Assembly: GCA_015345905.1 (NCBI GenBank)
Contig: JADDTR010000004.1
Span: 434,001-498,000, forward strand
Direction of reading: 5' to 3'
DNA: 64,000 nt
DNA from: Aotearoamyces nothofagi
Lineage: Eukaryota > Ascomycota > Leotiomycetes > Leotiales > Tympanidaceae
This document shows, piece by piece, positions 45,901-57,702 of the stretch. The notes under the pieces were generated by a model. That model worked only from the letters and a program-made list of their open reading frames with translations. It did no database searches and was not told the DNA's origin. Made by a program: the position numbers and the translations under genes. How positions within the stretch are numbered: the stretch's first letter is position 1; every line of letters starts with the position of its first letter.

Positions 45901-48631
45901 ATTACTTAGCTCTATGAGCAGCGAGCAAGCTACCGTTCGCAGTAAAAGCCTAAAGAGCGTCAATCAAGTCCTTGAAACAGATCCGACAATTCTTGACCGA
46001 GGCAAAAACGTCATGCGGCTGATTCTCCGATGCTCCAATGACCCCTCTGTCCAAGTCAGAGACTCAGCGCTTGGTCTCATAGGCAAATGCATCGGACTCA
46101 GACCTAGTCTCGAGGAGGAGACGATTTCAGCAATCTTGCAAAGAGTGAGCGATAGTGGTGTTGGCGTACGAAAGCGTGCAATCAAGCTTCTTAAGGACAT
46201 TTACCTCAGAAACAATAACAAGGACATTAGAAGCTCGATTGCAGATGCATTACTGCATCGAATAACAGATTTAGACGAAGGTGTCCAAGAGCTAGCACGA
46301 CAAACAATCGAAGAAGTCTGGATGGCGCCGTTCTACCTTTCTGACTCATCAAACGATGTTTCTGTTCAGTATCGTCTCGCAGTAGCAGATCATGTCGCGT
46401 TGATGGTCAAGACAGTGCAACGTAGTCCTGGTGTTTCCACCGTTTTGGATAAAGTCCTTCAGAACATGCTGTCAAACGACTCCAGGCTCATGGCAGCAAA
46501 TTTCCGAGTCTGTAAGACCCTCGTAGCTGCAATGTTCGATACGATTATTGGGGATTCAAATGCCGGCACTGCCGAGCGAGTCGAGGCACGAGATGCCCTA
46601 CAACTCCTGATGACATTTGCCAAGGCCAACGCAAAGTTATTTACCACTGATCAGATCCAAATTCTACAGCCATACATTGCCGATCTCAAGACTGAAAACG
46701 ACTTGGCAGTTTTCCGCTCTGTGGTTGTGATCTTCCGACATGTCTTTCCAGAATTGTCCTCCCTCCATTCGAATTTCCTCATTACAGTTCGGGGAATTCT
46801 CATGCCCTCAGTTTCTCGAATCAATAGAGCTCTCCTAGACGATGTTTTTGCTTGTCTCTGGATCATCAGTGGGGTACTGGAGAGTACTGAACATCTCGCA
46901 AGGTTACTGTCTTCGACCCTTGACAACCTTCGCAAGATCAGTGGTGTCAATCTCTCAGATCCAAGCAGAGCAGATCTCATTCGCAAAGTGACAAAACTTT
47001 TGATAATCGCTGGCATGTGTGGAAAACATTGTGATTTGGATAGCCAAGCAGCTGCCTTCAAGAAAGTATTCCCAAACTGGAAAGGCGACTCCGTCTCTAA
47101 ACTTATGGTTGATACTTTCGCACCCTTTGCCTCGCCTTTGCAACCTCTAGAAGTCAGGAAAGCTGCACTCGATGCTATTGGATTGGTTTGCCAATCATGG
47201 CCCAAAAACTTTACCTCCGCCAATATCTATACAACGCTACAAGATGCTTTCCAAGGTGGTACGCCGATCTTGGAATCAATGGTCATGAGGTCGTTCAAGG
47301 ACTTCTTCATATCAGAAGAAAAGCTCTCGGATCCTGACGCTGAAACAATAGTGGGAGCTGCAGACTCTATTGCTACACTAGGTGTGATGGGAGGTAGTCA
47401 ACGTGATGGTGTAGCTATCGACATTTATCGGAGATTTGTGACGCATCTCACTCGTATTGCATTATCAAGCCAGGATGACCACGCTTTACTTGCAACTGAA
47501 CTTCTCACCAGCATTCAAAGACAAGGCTTGAACCATCCTAAGGAATTTGCGCCAACCTTCATAGCTCTAGAGACATCACAGAACGCCAATATTGCGGATA
47601 TTGCCTTCCGTGAACATCGTACGCTCCACGAGAAACACGAGACGATTCTTGAAAAGGAGTATATGCGAGCTATACAATCGGCTTTCTCTTACCAGCGCGA
47701 TACTGTACGGGATACGCGTGGAGCAACTGTAGACCCATATACGTCAAAGCTTTACCTGCTAATGGAAATCCTCAAAATCAGCAAGATAAAGACGCGTAAG
47801 AGATTCTACGAAAGCTTATGTAACCGCATTGACTTCGACCCCTTCAAGCTCGATGTGTCTCAGAACCCACCAACGCATTTGGAATTCTCAAGATTTATCA
47901 TTGAGAATATGGCATTCTTCGATTACCCGACGATAGACGAGTTACTAGCAGCCATTTCATCCATGGAGAAAGTTGTTACCGGAACTGGTACGATTGTGGC
48001 GCACGCAATTGAGACGGAAGTCTTTAGCCTGCACTTGGACCAAGTTCAGGAGACAGACAGTGGCCAGGAAGTTCGTCCGGAAGTCAACAACACGGTGGAT
48101 CCTACTCGTTTGCGTCAATTGACGACTGCCGCCATGATTCTATCTAGTCTCTGGGAAGCTCGTACCTATCTTCGACGTACGTATGGCCTCATGAACAATC
48201 GACGTGAAAGCAAGGGTAGACTGGCCAGCAAAGACTTGAACAGGGCACCAATCAAAACACAGGGAGGGACGGGTGATAAATTCTGGGAAGAGATCAACAA
48301 GATCATGGCCGGTTTGTCGCTAGCAGAGACAATGATGGAACAGTGCAAAGCCTTTGTCGAGTTGTTAACAGTTGATAAAGATTTTAAGGTGGCTGCCGAA
48401 GGTGAAGATGTAGCTGCTGATAGAGCTCGACTGACTACTCCGAGCGATGATGAGGGTGAAGGCACGCCAGGCCCGCCAAACGGTAGCGGCAGAGGCCGTA
48501 AGAGAAAGGCATCAGGAACACCTGGTGGTAGAAAGAAGAGGGCTCGCTCTTCCTCCAAAAATCGATCGAGAAGAGGCAAGAGGGATAGTGTTAGCCAAGA
48601 GGAGGACGAAGACGAATATGGTTATGCGTAA
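42981..48631 (+). CDS. SCC2: sister chromatid cohesion loader SCC2/MIS4 (NIPBL)
   Basis: Exons 42981-43417 and 43465-48631 give 1867 aa, the second being 5.2 kb without a break. The N-terminal ~350 residues are low-complexity and basic with SP/TP sites (Scc4-binding end). After ~residue 600 come helical HEAT repeats, including RSKSLKSVNQVLETDPTILD, CSNDPSVQVRDSALGLIGKC and GVGVRKRAIKLLKDIYLRNN, characteristic of the Scc2/Nipped-B hook. The C-terminal tail is strongly basic (GRGRKRKASG, KKRARSSSKNRSRRGKR), ending in an acidic tip. With Scc4 it loads cohesin on chromosomes and stimulates its ATPase. The intron acceptor CTAAG at 43464 is chosen because the alternative hits a stop. Confidence 0.95.
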
Positions 48632-49141
48632 GGCCCGTGATGCGCTTTTATTGAGCATCTGGTGGTCACATATATGCTCCAAGGGAGTTTTGCGACGATT
48701 CCATTCGTTCGAAAGAATGTCACAATATTACTTATTAGCTGCTGTTGCTTTTGCTGAAGAGCCAGCAGGATCTCCGTTATCGAAGCAGATCTCTTCTTGA
48801 CACATAAGCAGTTACATGATAGCCTGCAGTATGCTGCTGCGTATATAAACATAGATACCCCAATGAAATTACTTGTAACTTAATTCTCCTTGTAGTGCAG
48901 TAAATTGTAGTAAATTGTAATAAATTGTAATGTTGACTTGGCTATTAAACCACTACCTACTGTATATACGATCGAGACCCCGATGAATGACGCCATTTGT
49001 CATCGCCGATAAGGGTGGGGTTGCTGCCGATATCGTTGTCAAGTTCCAATGAGCTCGCTCGTATGGAGCTTGTAGAGCTCTACAAACCCCTCTTTGCTAC
49101 CGTCCTTTCTATTCTTTGCAAGCACCTACAGAAAACCTCTC
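48632..49141. other. intergenic, SCC2 to SDR gene
   Basis: About 500 bp. It contains a 10-bp tandem repeat (TAAATTGTAR x 3) at 48901-48930. No gene is seen. Confidence 0.6.
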
Positions 49142-50248
49142 ATGCTGCAATTTCGTACACTCAAATACACTCTGCGAACTTCAATATTCCTGAGACGAGC
49201 CTCGTTACCGAACTTCGTCGGCTCATCGCTTATACGCACCATGGCATCGTCCGCAATGACTAAACGTCTCGAAGGCAAGACAATTGTCATTACCGGTGCC
49301 TCATCAGGCATCGGAGAGTCGACGGCATTCGAATTTGCACGAACTGCGCCAAAGAATCTAAAGCTTATTCTTACTGCCCGAAGCATTGATAAATTGAAGG
49401 AGATCGCGAAGAAGATCAATGCGGAAGTAGGAGACGGTGTCAAGATCCTGCCATTTAAGCTGGACGTTAGCAAGCCAGATGAAGTTCGTGGCTTTGTTGG
49501 CGCTCTCCCTGCAGAGTTCCAGGAGATCGACGTCCTAGTCAACAATGCGTAAGTGCCTTGCCCGGATCCATCGAGCTTTCCTGAAATATTACAGTGGCCT
49601 AGTTAAGGGTGTCGCAAGAGCGCCCGAGATCGCCGAAGACGATATAAGTGTGATGTTTGCTACAAATGTTACTGGCCTGATCAACATGACACAGGCTGTG
49701 CTTCCGGTTTTCAAGAAGCGAGCAGATGGAGGCGCAGGAGATATCATAAACATTGGCAGTATCGCTGGTAGAGATCCTTATCCAGGAGGAAGCATTTATT
49801 GCGCGACAAAGGCAGCAATCAGAAGTTTTACAGACGCACTGAGGAAGGAGTTGATTGCTACGAGAATCAGGGTTATTGAGATTGATCCTGGTCAGGTTGA
49901 GACGGTATGCTATTCACTTATGGATAGCCATGTGCCCATACTAATGAAAGGTAGAATTTCTCTGTTGTTAGATTTTATGGAGACAAGTCCAAAGCCGATG
50001 CTGTATATGCGTAAGTTTTGGGAACTCCTAGGTGTGTTCTTAAGCTAATATCGCCAGGGGTTCTGAACCATTGACCCCAGAGGACATCGCCGAGGTAATT
50101 GTATTTGCTGCTGGACGAAGGGAAAACGTTGTGATCGCGGATACTCTGATTTTCCCTCAACACCAGGTAAGCTCCTTATTCTCTTGATGGCATCAAATTC
50201 TGACTGGCCAAACAGGGCTCTGCTGGACATGTGCACAGGAAGTTATGA
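49142..50248 (+). CDS. short-chain dehydrogenase (YMR226C/YdfG-type, NADP-dependent hydroxy-acid/serine dehydrogenase)
   Basis: Five exons, 49142-49548, 49595-49904, 49955-50010, 50058-50166 and 50216-50248, give 304 aa. Rossmann motif [39 protein letters not shown] with catalytic Ser, and YCATK (Tyr-x3-Lys) are all present. The tail EFSVVRF-like [20 protein letters not shown] is the hallmark of the 3-hydroxy acid/L-allo-threonine dehydrogenase group. The first 33 residues ([20 protein letters not shown]) are Arg-rich and lack acids, like a mitochondrial signal. A second ATG at 49241 has perfect CACCATGG context and gives about 271 aa, the size of the yeast enzyme. Dual targeting by alternative starts is possible. 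Confidence 0.9.
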
Positions 50249-50737
50249 AGAGACTAGCAAGCTTTTAGGCTGGCAGGGGAAGTTACGACATATGCAAGAA
50301 GAGACTGTAAAATCGAAGAAGTAAATTAGTAGCTAGAGTAGATTGCACACAACAACACACTAAATTTATAACTACTATCCAAAAGTTAAGGATTAGCCAA
50401 CACCATATTCTAGATTTCAGGCCTGTCATACCCGTCGCCGACATTTCATGCGTGAAATGCTCCTAGAGATCTGACGATCCTCGTCGAAGCGCCGCTCCTA
50501 GCTCGTGTGCAGTAAAGTAAGCAAGTCTAAATTATTACGAACCTGGAACATTCAAGCCACATATGATGTATTGTGCTGTTTATTTTATAATTGAAATTCT
50601 TGTATTTAGTGTTGTAAAGAGGATGGATGCTACTCACTTCCCTCCGTTGTGTTGTTCCCAGTTGCTAGTCCGTGACGGCTAGTACTTTTCGTTATCGGGT
50701 GTTTATATCATAATAAGCGAAAACGCTCAAAACCAAT
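50249..50737. other. intergenic, SDR to tRNA
   Basis: 490 bp with the SDR 3' region and the 5' flank of the tRNA gene. A CCAAT lies directly before the tRNA (50733-50737). No other feature is seen. Confidence 0.45.
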
Positions 50738-50745
50738 GGTTGTAT

Positions 50746-50801
50746 GTAAGTATTAACAGACACAATTCGTTAGCTTTACAATCCACTAACCTCTATTACA
50801 G
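50746..50801 (+). other. spliceosomal-intron-like insert inside the tRNA gene (between T8 and A9)
   Basis: 56 bp begin GTAAGT, contain CCACTAACC 20 bases before the end, and finish TTACAG, the full set of fungal pre-mRNA intron signals. Removal restores GGTTGTAT-AGTGTAGCGG, matching yeast tRNA-Gln around positions 1-18. It is not at the 37/38 position cut by tRNA endonuclease. The A box (about 50802-50811) lies downstream of it, so a normal Pol III start would fall inside the insert. Confidence 0.75.
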
Positions 50802-50830
50802 AGTGTAGCGGTAAGCACGTGGGATTTTGA

Positions 50831-50884
50831 TTATTCGGCTCAGTAGACCTGAGATTGAGAATGTGGTTTCGACTGCTTTCAACT
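50831..50884 (+). other. canonical tRNA intron (after position 37)
   Basis: 54 bp lie between A37 and T38. The intron's 3' end contains TTTCAAC, whose CAA can pair with the TTG anticodon, as in precursor tRNAs cut by the splicing endonuclease. Confidence 0.8.
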
Positions 50885-50919
50885 TTCCCGAATCCCCGGT
50901 TCGAACCCGGGTACGACCT

Positions 50920-52138
50920 AAATCTTCTTTTTCTTTTTTGCTTTTTAAACTTATGGAAAGGTCATTGTTTTTTGTTTTTGTTTGGGATGCGGATGCGGAT
51001 GCGGATGAGATTTGGCCTTTTTTTTGGTGCCTAGCGGAGTGGTTGCGGTTAAGCGAGCGATGGTGACTGACTGGGAGCCTCGAGACAGCGTAGGCTTTAT
51101 CATGACAGAATCATGTAATTTTGTTTCCTATATATAACAGCACGACATGGCTGTATGTATTATATAACAATATATTATATAACAATAACAATAAAAGCAC
51201 GCGATCAACAGGCTGGTAGTGTCGATTAGTTGGCGCCCGCCTCGAGAACCTTCAGCATACAAGGGCATTCTATGCCAAGGCCCAAAGGCCGTATTCCATG
51301 TCTTCCTTCCTCCATGTATTCTCCGTATTCCGATACCGTGACGCGGAAGCAGCTGCGCCTTCCCCGTCAGCCAGACGGCTTTGCCGCTAGTCTCGAACAA
51401 GCTGCTCAAGCTGTGCCCATACTCCGACATCTCAGCCACCTTTGGCCCTCGAGGATGCCATTATGACTTACGAGTCCCGAGCATGCAGCGGCTGAACACC
51501 ACCCAAGGCACCTCCAAGGCACACCCCGCAAGCCCACAGGAGGTACAGAAGCATGTTTTTCTGCGCCTTTTCACCATAGGCCACTGAGAGCTCGCCGTGC
51601 TATCTCGTCGCTGCATCTACATGTTCTCGCAGTTAGGTACAGCCGTCGTGCTTCCGGCACCCTTTAATATGCTGCTTTGCCTCCACCACGAACCTCAACA
51701 TGTTAGAGGTCGGGCTATGCCAGGTATCGGTGCTACCGTGGCATTCTGCTTGAAATATGTCTCCCGCAACATCGGCTGCAGTGTCGAGCATCGAGTGGGT
51801 GTGACAGGCATTAGTAAGTAAGGCTAGACATGAACGTCAATTCGACTCTTTCATCAGGCTTGGGTAGTTCACTTCATCATTCCATCATTCCATCTACAAG
51901 AGGATATCTATCCGTATCATATCTTAACTCGCTTTCTTTCGTTAAAGCTCGTAGCTATCTCTATACTGCCATAAACTCCATTTTGTTGTCTCAGCCTTGC
52001 CTAGATGATCGGACCATCCCTAGAACTTATCTTCGTGATCACTCAATAGCAGCTCTGCCGTCTTTCCCCTGCACATTGAATGATTCTATCACAATTTGAT
52101 GGTTGCTTGTGATTGACGCTCTTAGTGGTGTGCTCGCA
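50920..52138. other. intergenic, tRNA to ankyrin gene
   Basis: 1.2 kb. It includes a (GGATGC)n run at 50985-51007 and an AT-rich TATATTATATAACAATA segment near 51160-51190. It probably holds the ankyrin gene's promoter and leader. A five-codon upstream ORF (ATG at 52099) precedes the main start. Confidence 0.45.
50928..50939 (+). terminator. Pol III T-run terminator
   Basis: T5 (50928-50932) and T6 (50934-50939) begin nine bases after the tRNA discriminator base. Confidence 0.8.
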
Positions 52139-55100
52139 ATGGAGAACAGATCTGTCGCTCAGCGAGAGCAACGACTACGAGAAATCGCCCAGGAGCTGCA
52201 CGTCGTGCTAGAAGGCGAAACTTCTACATTGTCGCATCATAGACAGTGCCCTACATTCCGCACACCGCAAGACGAGCAAGTGGCTGACACCGTTCTTGCT
52301 ACTACTCGGATGGACGAGAGCCGTAGTCAACCACAGCCGAAAGGACTAAAGAAAGCCTTCACTGCGACAAAGAAGCCACAGGCACCATATAGTTCAAACG
52401 AGATCCATGTCGCGTTGACTCGAGCCATCGATGATAACGGCTCTGCCGGCGTTGTAGAAGTCCTCTTGAACCGCCTTCGCAGCCACGACCACGATCCAAA
52501 CTTTACGAGAAGGTCAAGTACGGGTGGCATATTCAAGAAGATTAAATCCACTGGTCAAGCCATCCAGCGTGGCCGTCTCCTTCAAACCGCTGTCGATATT
52601 GGGCGATTGGATTTCGCTCAGATTATAGGATCAAGTTCAGACCAAGCTAGTCTTGATGAGTCATTGCCAATTGCTCTTGCCAAGAAGCGGTTGGATATCA
52701 TCGAAGTCTTATTGCGGTTTGGAGCAAATATATCTATGTGCCAGACTTCATTCCGGAACTCCGCTGCCATTGGCGACGTTGAGACAGTAAGCCTCTTGCT
52801 ACGCGCCAAAAATAGACCATCAAAACAATGCATTACAGAGAGCCTACTGGAGGCTGCCAGAGGGGGATCTCTTCAAGTGGTTTTGTTACTTTCACAAGCT
52901 GGTGCTGATGGAGATTACCAAGACCATCAAGGTATGTCAGCATTTAAATACGCTGTCGAAACGGGACGGGAGGATATTGTGACGGCTATCATAATGGCTC
53001 CAAATCCACCCTCGAGTGCTTCGGTCGATCGTTTGATTGGCTCCATCTTCTCAGCGGCGGTTGTGAACTTGAACGAGAAGCTTATGATGATTGACGTGCT
53101 ATTATGTGGCGGTCCAGTTGGTGATGGGGCCAGCGAAGGACTTATCAAAGCTACTTGGCTCGGCTGTGTACCCATGATTCAACTCCTATTGGAAGGTCGA
53201 GCATCTGTAAATTATAAAGGTGCAGCAGCAGTACGACATGCTATAGGCAGAAATCGAAAGGACTTGGTAGATATCCTCCTACAGTCACAGGCTCTGCGAC
53301 CCGATCTTGCATCAGAGGCAATGGGATGCATTGATACGAAAGCTCCTCCGGAGATCAAAATCTCGATATCATCTAAGCTGTTGATCCAGGGCTCAACAGG
53401 ACACTACACCAATGAAATGCTTATTCACGCTGTACAGATCAACGACATCGACTTAGCTGGGCTGTTGGTCTCTCATGGGGCCAGCGTCAACTATGATGCC
53501 GGTAGAGCTCTCACGATTGCCGTCTCCCTTGAAAGAGTTGACATGGTATCCATCTTGCTTCAGGGAATGCCTTCAAGTTTCTCACTATCTGCAGCTTTTC
53601 AAGCGATCCCTGTTAAAAAACTAGAGGACCACGTCCATATGGTGCGTGCTCTTTTAATAGCTGGTGCACATGGAACAGAGGTAGATGCTGCGTTGCGAGC
53701 TGCTGTCAGTAATCCGAAACCATCCAATTCCCTCATAGAAACCCTTGTGGAATTTGGGGCGGACGTAAATGGAGAGACACTTTGGACAGTTACTTCCGAA
53801 GGGAAACTCTCTGTCCTGAAGATCCTTCTCAAAGGCCACTTGCTACCTGAGACCCTCTCCGATGCTATTACAGTGGCCATGAAACTTCACCACAATCCTA
53901 CACGCTTTAAAACTCTCAAGCTTCTTCTTTGTCAAGCAACTAGTGCTGGTGTTGGAAAGATTGAAACATCACAGGCAGTAATCAACATCTTACAAAATAC
54001 TCCTGATGATGATCCTCTTCTTCAGCTACTCTGTCAGGAAGGAAAAGCGGATATTAACTTTGAGAGTGGGCAGGCTGTGACAATGGCTGTAAAACTTGCT
54101 GATCCGAAGATACTCGACATTCTCTTATCGAGTCATGGCGGTGCTCCTAGCTCAACTACAGTTGCTAGCTGCTTACCAGCTGCGATGGCTCTTCCGGTGA
54201 CGGATGTGTATAGACAACATAAAATAGAGGCTCTACTACGAAGGTCAAAGCCTCAAGAAGCGATGGATCTTGCACTTGTACAAGAAATATGCTGGGTTCT
54301 GAGTACACCAAGAGATCTCTCTATAGTTCAGACGCTTCTGACTGCCGGGGCTAATGTCAACACCTCTGGGGCCGCACCAGTTTGTCATGCCGTAAGGAGC
54401 ACAGAAATAATGGATATGATCCTAGTCTACGGTCCGACACCTCAAAGCCTATCAATGGCCTTTCCACTGGCTATTGCGCTGCAGGGAAATGGCGAAAGAT
54501 TCATTATGTGTGAAAAGCTTCTTAAAGCTGGCACTGCTGGAGAGGAGATTAGCAAGGGCCTCAGCTATATCATGAAAGAAGTTCCTGCAGATATTAGGAT
54601 GCTGAAACTACTTCTATCCGAAGCCGACGTAAACTACGCCAATGGCCGTGCTCTGCAGATGGCTGTGCGCCGGAAACAGACTGAAGCTCTCGGACTAATA
54701 CTGAAGCAACGACCGGGAAAGGATCCTCTGTTGAGAGGCATGCAAGATGCAATGGCTCTCAAGGACAATCAAAAACGTTATGAAATTGCCAGCTTGCTTC
54801 TCGATGCTGGAGTGAAAGGGGAGGTACTATCAGAAGCTTTAATTACTGCTGTAAATTCCGGTGACCAACGTCTTTCAGAGTTACTCATGAAATCTGGTGC
54901 ATCTATTGAGTACCGAGGCGGCAATGGTGTTATATCAGCAGCAAGCTCCGGGGACAAGGAATTGCTATCGTTGATGGTTGGTGGCAACCTTTGCCCTAAA
55001 CCTACGCTGTCGACGCTCACCGCAGGATTTGGCGCGGCAATGGTCCTTAAAAACAAGAGTAAGGAGCTATTCTATGATATTATACAAATACTTCTGAATG

Positions 55101-57702
55101 TCGGAATGAGAGGACAAGCTGTCGACGAGGGACTGATTGGCGCTGTCAAGGAAGGAGACTCGAATCTAAAGACAACAGAACTACTACTTAGTAGCGGCGC
55201 CAGCGTAGAGTTTCAAGAAGGCGAAGCACTAGATATTTCCGCACGCTCAGCCTATATGGAGACTCTCCGTGTTCTTCTGGCTGCACAACCGTCCCAAAAT
55301 ATTCTGAAGCGGGCATTCAGATCGAGCTTGAAGCTACGGGGAGATAAGAGGTATTCAGTTATCGAATTTCTCCTCAACGCAAAAAAATCCATCGACAGGC
55401 ACGTGTCGAACACGCTCATGACTGCCACGCAGGAGAACCCGCCAGACCGTCGGCTGATCCAGTTACTCCTGAAATTTCATGTTTTTGATGAAGGGCAGTC
55501 TCTCTTATACGCAGCTAGTGCTCTGGACTTGGAGACTCTTAGTATCCTTGTCGAGAGTGATTCGGCAAGCACCTTTATCAACTCAGCATTCAAAATGGCC
55601 ATGTCAAGTGGAGTTGCTTGGCAATCGAACAAAGGGCTAGCTATTTTAGAATTGCTTTTAGAAAGGGGAGCCGTAGGCGATTCGGTAAACGAGAGCCTCA
55701 TGATTGCTGTAGAGAAATGCAACGACCCCTCGAATATCATGGCCAGCGAGTTTCTGGATCTAATTCTGCGGTTCAACGCGAATGTCAACTATCGCGCAGG
55801 TCTAGCTCTACAACGCGCTGCTCAGCAAGCGAATCTTGAGCTTATCAAAAGACTCTTGGTTGGAGCTTCTTCCCATAGCAAATCGATGGCATTTCCCTAC
55901 CTATTTACGTCAACACCTGCTGCGGATGAGGTCTTCATGCTCAAAATGATTTATGCATTTTCTGAAGACACAGAAGAAAGTGTTGACATGGATTTCACAC
56001 ATCCAGCTCCTGAAATTGAGCCGGTTCTGTTTATGACTCTAATGCAGTATCCGAGAAAGACACAGATCCTCAAAGCTTTGCTGAATGGTGGCGTCAACCC
56101 TCATCAGGGAACGTTTTGGGAGCTTGATCCTCGTGCTGGCAAAGAGCACATCTCATTATTATGCTGGGCGATTGCTCAGCCCAAGAAGAAAATTAGCAGT
56201 GAGAATATTGCCTTACTGATTAGTGCAGGAGGTCAGTTGTTCCATAGAGTCTAAATCTTATATGAGCAAAAATTATCGACATGTACAAGTACTAACACTT
56301 GATAGCCAATGTCAATTTCAGATCGAAATCCTACATCACACCAGTGGCGCTTAGCATTAAAAATCAGCGTCCAGATGTTCTGGAGAAGTTGATTGGAAAG
56401 GGTGCCAAAGTCACTATTGCCGACGAGAACGGTATCTCTCTACTTGCTTCTGCAAGTAAACTCGGGAACACCGAAGTCATGGGCCACCTCCTGAACGCTG
56501 GCGCCGAAATCGACGATGGTAGCCTCCATGACGCTGCTCGAGAACTCTGCTGTGATGCTATGAGATTACTCATCAAACATAATCACGACGTCGACTTTCC
56601 GAGTGATCGTCATGAAGGCCGTAGTGCACTCGCAGAACTTTGCCTCAACGCTGATGCATCAAATACTGCCGTTGTTGGGGCGATTGAGTGTCTAATGGCG
56701 AATGGAGCAGATTTTAGGCTACGCTGCGTTGGAGGAAAGACGATATTCCATTATGCTCTCGACTCATCAGATCCATTGTCAATATTAAGGATTTTACTGA
56801 AGCTTATGTGGAAGGTTATCAACGAAGATTGTTACCTATATGACGACGGAAAATTTACTTGCTCCCTCACAAAATATGTGGAAAAGGGGTTATATTTAGG
56901 TCCTCGCATTCAAAAAGATGAGATCTTGACCCTCCTACGCAACAAAAGGGCAAGTGACAAAATCTGGGCAAACTCAATAGAAGATCTACAGCCGGTGGAT
57001 CTTAAAGGGGCACCTCAACACATTATGGATGAAGTCAACCGTCAGAGAGCTCGCAAAAAGCGGGAATCAGAACTTCACGCGGACCTTCATCACAGCCTCA
57101 AACTCAAACAGATTGCGGCAGAAGCGGAAGAGATAATTGCGGGGACCCAAACAAAGCAAGCAATCCGTCGCCAGCTTGAAGCTGCAAGAACCACTGAGCG
57201 AATCCGCCAGAATGAGGCAGACCAGCAGTTGCAGATTGAAAGTAGAGCGGAATTAGAGAGCCAGCGACACTTACAGGTACGCCAGCATGGGGAATTGGGT
57301 CATCTTCGCGCAATTGGAGATCAACAGATATCTACACAGAAAGCTATGGGGAGGCAGCAAGTAGTCACGCAGAAAGAAATCTCGCAGGCAAAGATCGAGA
57401 TGAGAAAAACAGAGCATATGCTAGCTCTAGAGTGTATTGAGGAGAAGAACACTAAGGAGAACGAGGCGAGGAGAGCGCAGCTGTTAATTGAGAACGAAAA
57501 AACAAGAGCGGTGCTAGCGATTGAGGGTAGTGCGAGAGAGGAGAGAGAGAGAAGTCATGGCAGGATTCATGAAAAGGAGATGACGAGGTTGATGACACAG
57601 AAAACATTGGTGGATAGTGCAGTGGCTGCCGCCGCAAGACTTGGGAATGACCAGTTAAATCAACGGCAGGTTGGTTATATTATGGGCGAGATCGGGAATT
57701 AA
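52139..57702 (+). CDS. giant ankyrin-repeat protein with C-terminal coiled coil
   Basis: Exons 52139-56231 and 56306-57702 give 1829 aa. The N-terminus is a short coiled, charged segment (SVAQREQRLREIAQELHVVL), then a linker. From about 90 to 1600 there is a near-continuous solenoid of divergent ankyrin repeats (IEVLLRFGANISMCQTSFRN, AGLLVSHGASVNYDAGRALT, SNSLIETLVEFGADVNGETL). Many units end INYxxGxALxxAV, unlike textbook TPLHxAA. Residues ~1605-1800 form a Glu/Gln/Arg-rich coiled coil (RQLEAARTTERIRQNEADQQ). No NACHT, NB-ARC or kinase domain is seen, so this is not an NLR. It is likely an intracellular scaffold; the partner is unknown. The intron (GTCAGT...TACTAAC...TAG) rejoins the repeat register at GANVNF. 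Confidence 0.85.

Larger units (their letters stand above)
50738..50919 (+). tRNA. tRNA-Gln (anticodon TTG), interrupted twice
   Basis: After removing two inserts the sequence folds as a tRNA-Gln close to the yeast one. The acceptor strand GGTTGTA (50738-50744) pairs with TACGACC (50912-50918), with one G-U, and T is the discriminator. T8 is 50745 and A9 is 50802. The D arm is GTG...CAC with the AGCGGTAAG loop. The anticodon stem TGGGA/TCCCG (50820-50824, 50886-50890) has loop TTTTGAT, so the anticodon is TTG (50827-50829). The variable loop is AATC. The T arm is CCCGG-TTCGAAC-CCGGG. The canonical intron is 50831-50884. An extra 56-bp insert, 50746-50801, separates bases 8 and 9. Poly-T terminators follow. 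The gene is whole by structure, but whether the product is made is unknown. Confidence 0.88.

Noticed and set aside
50746-50801. The insert as part of an SDR 3'UTR intron only, unrelated to the tRNA
   Set aside because: The seven-base acceptor match and T8 immediately before GTAAGT make chance unlikely, though a read-through Pol II transcript may still be involved.
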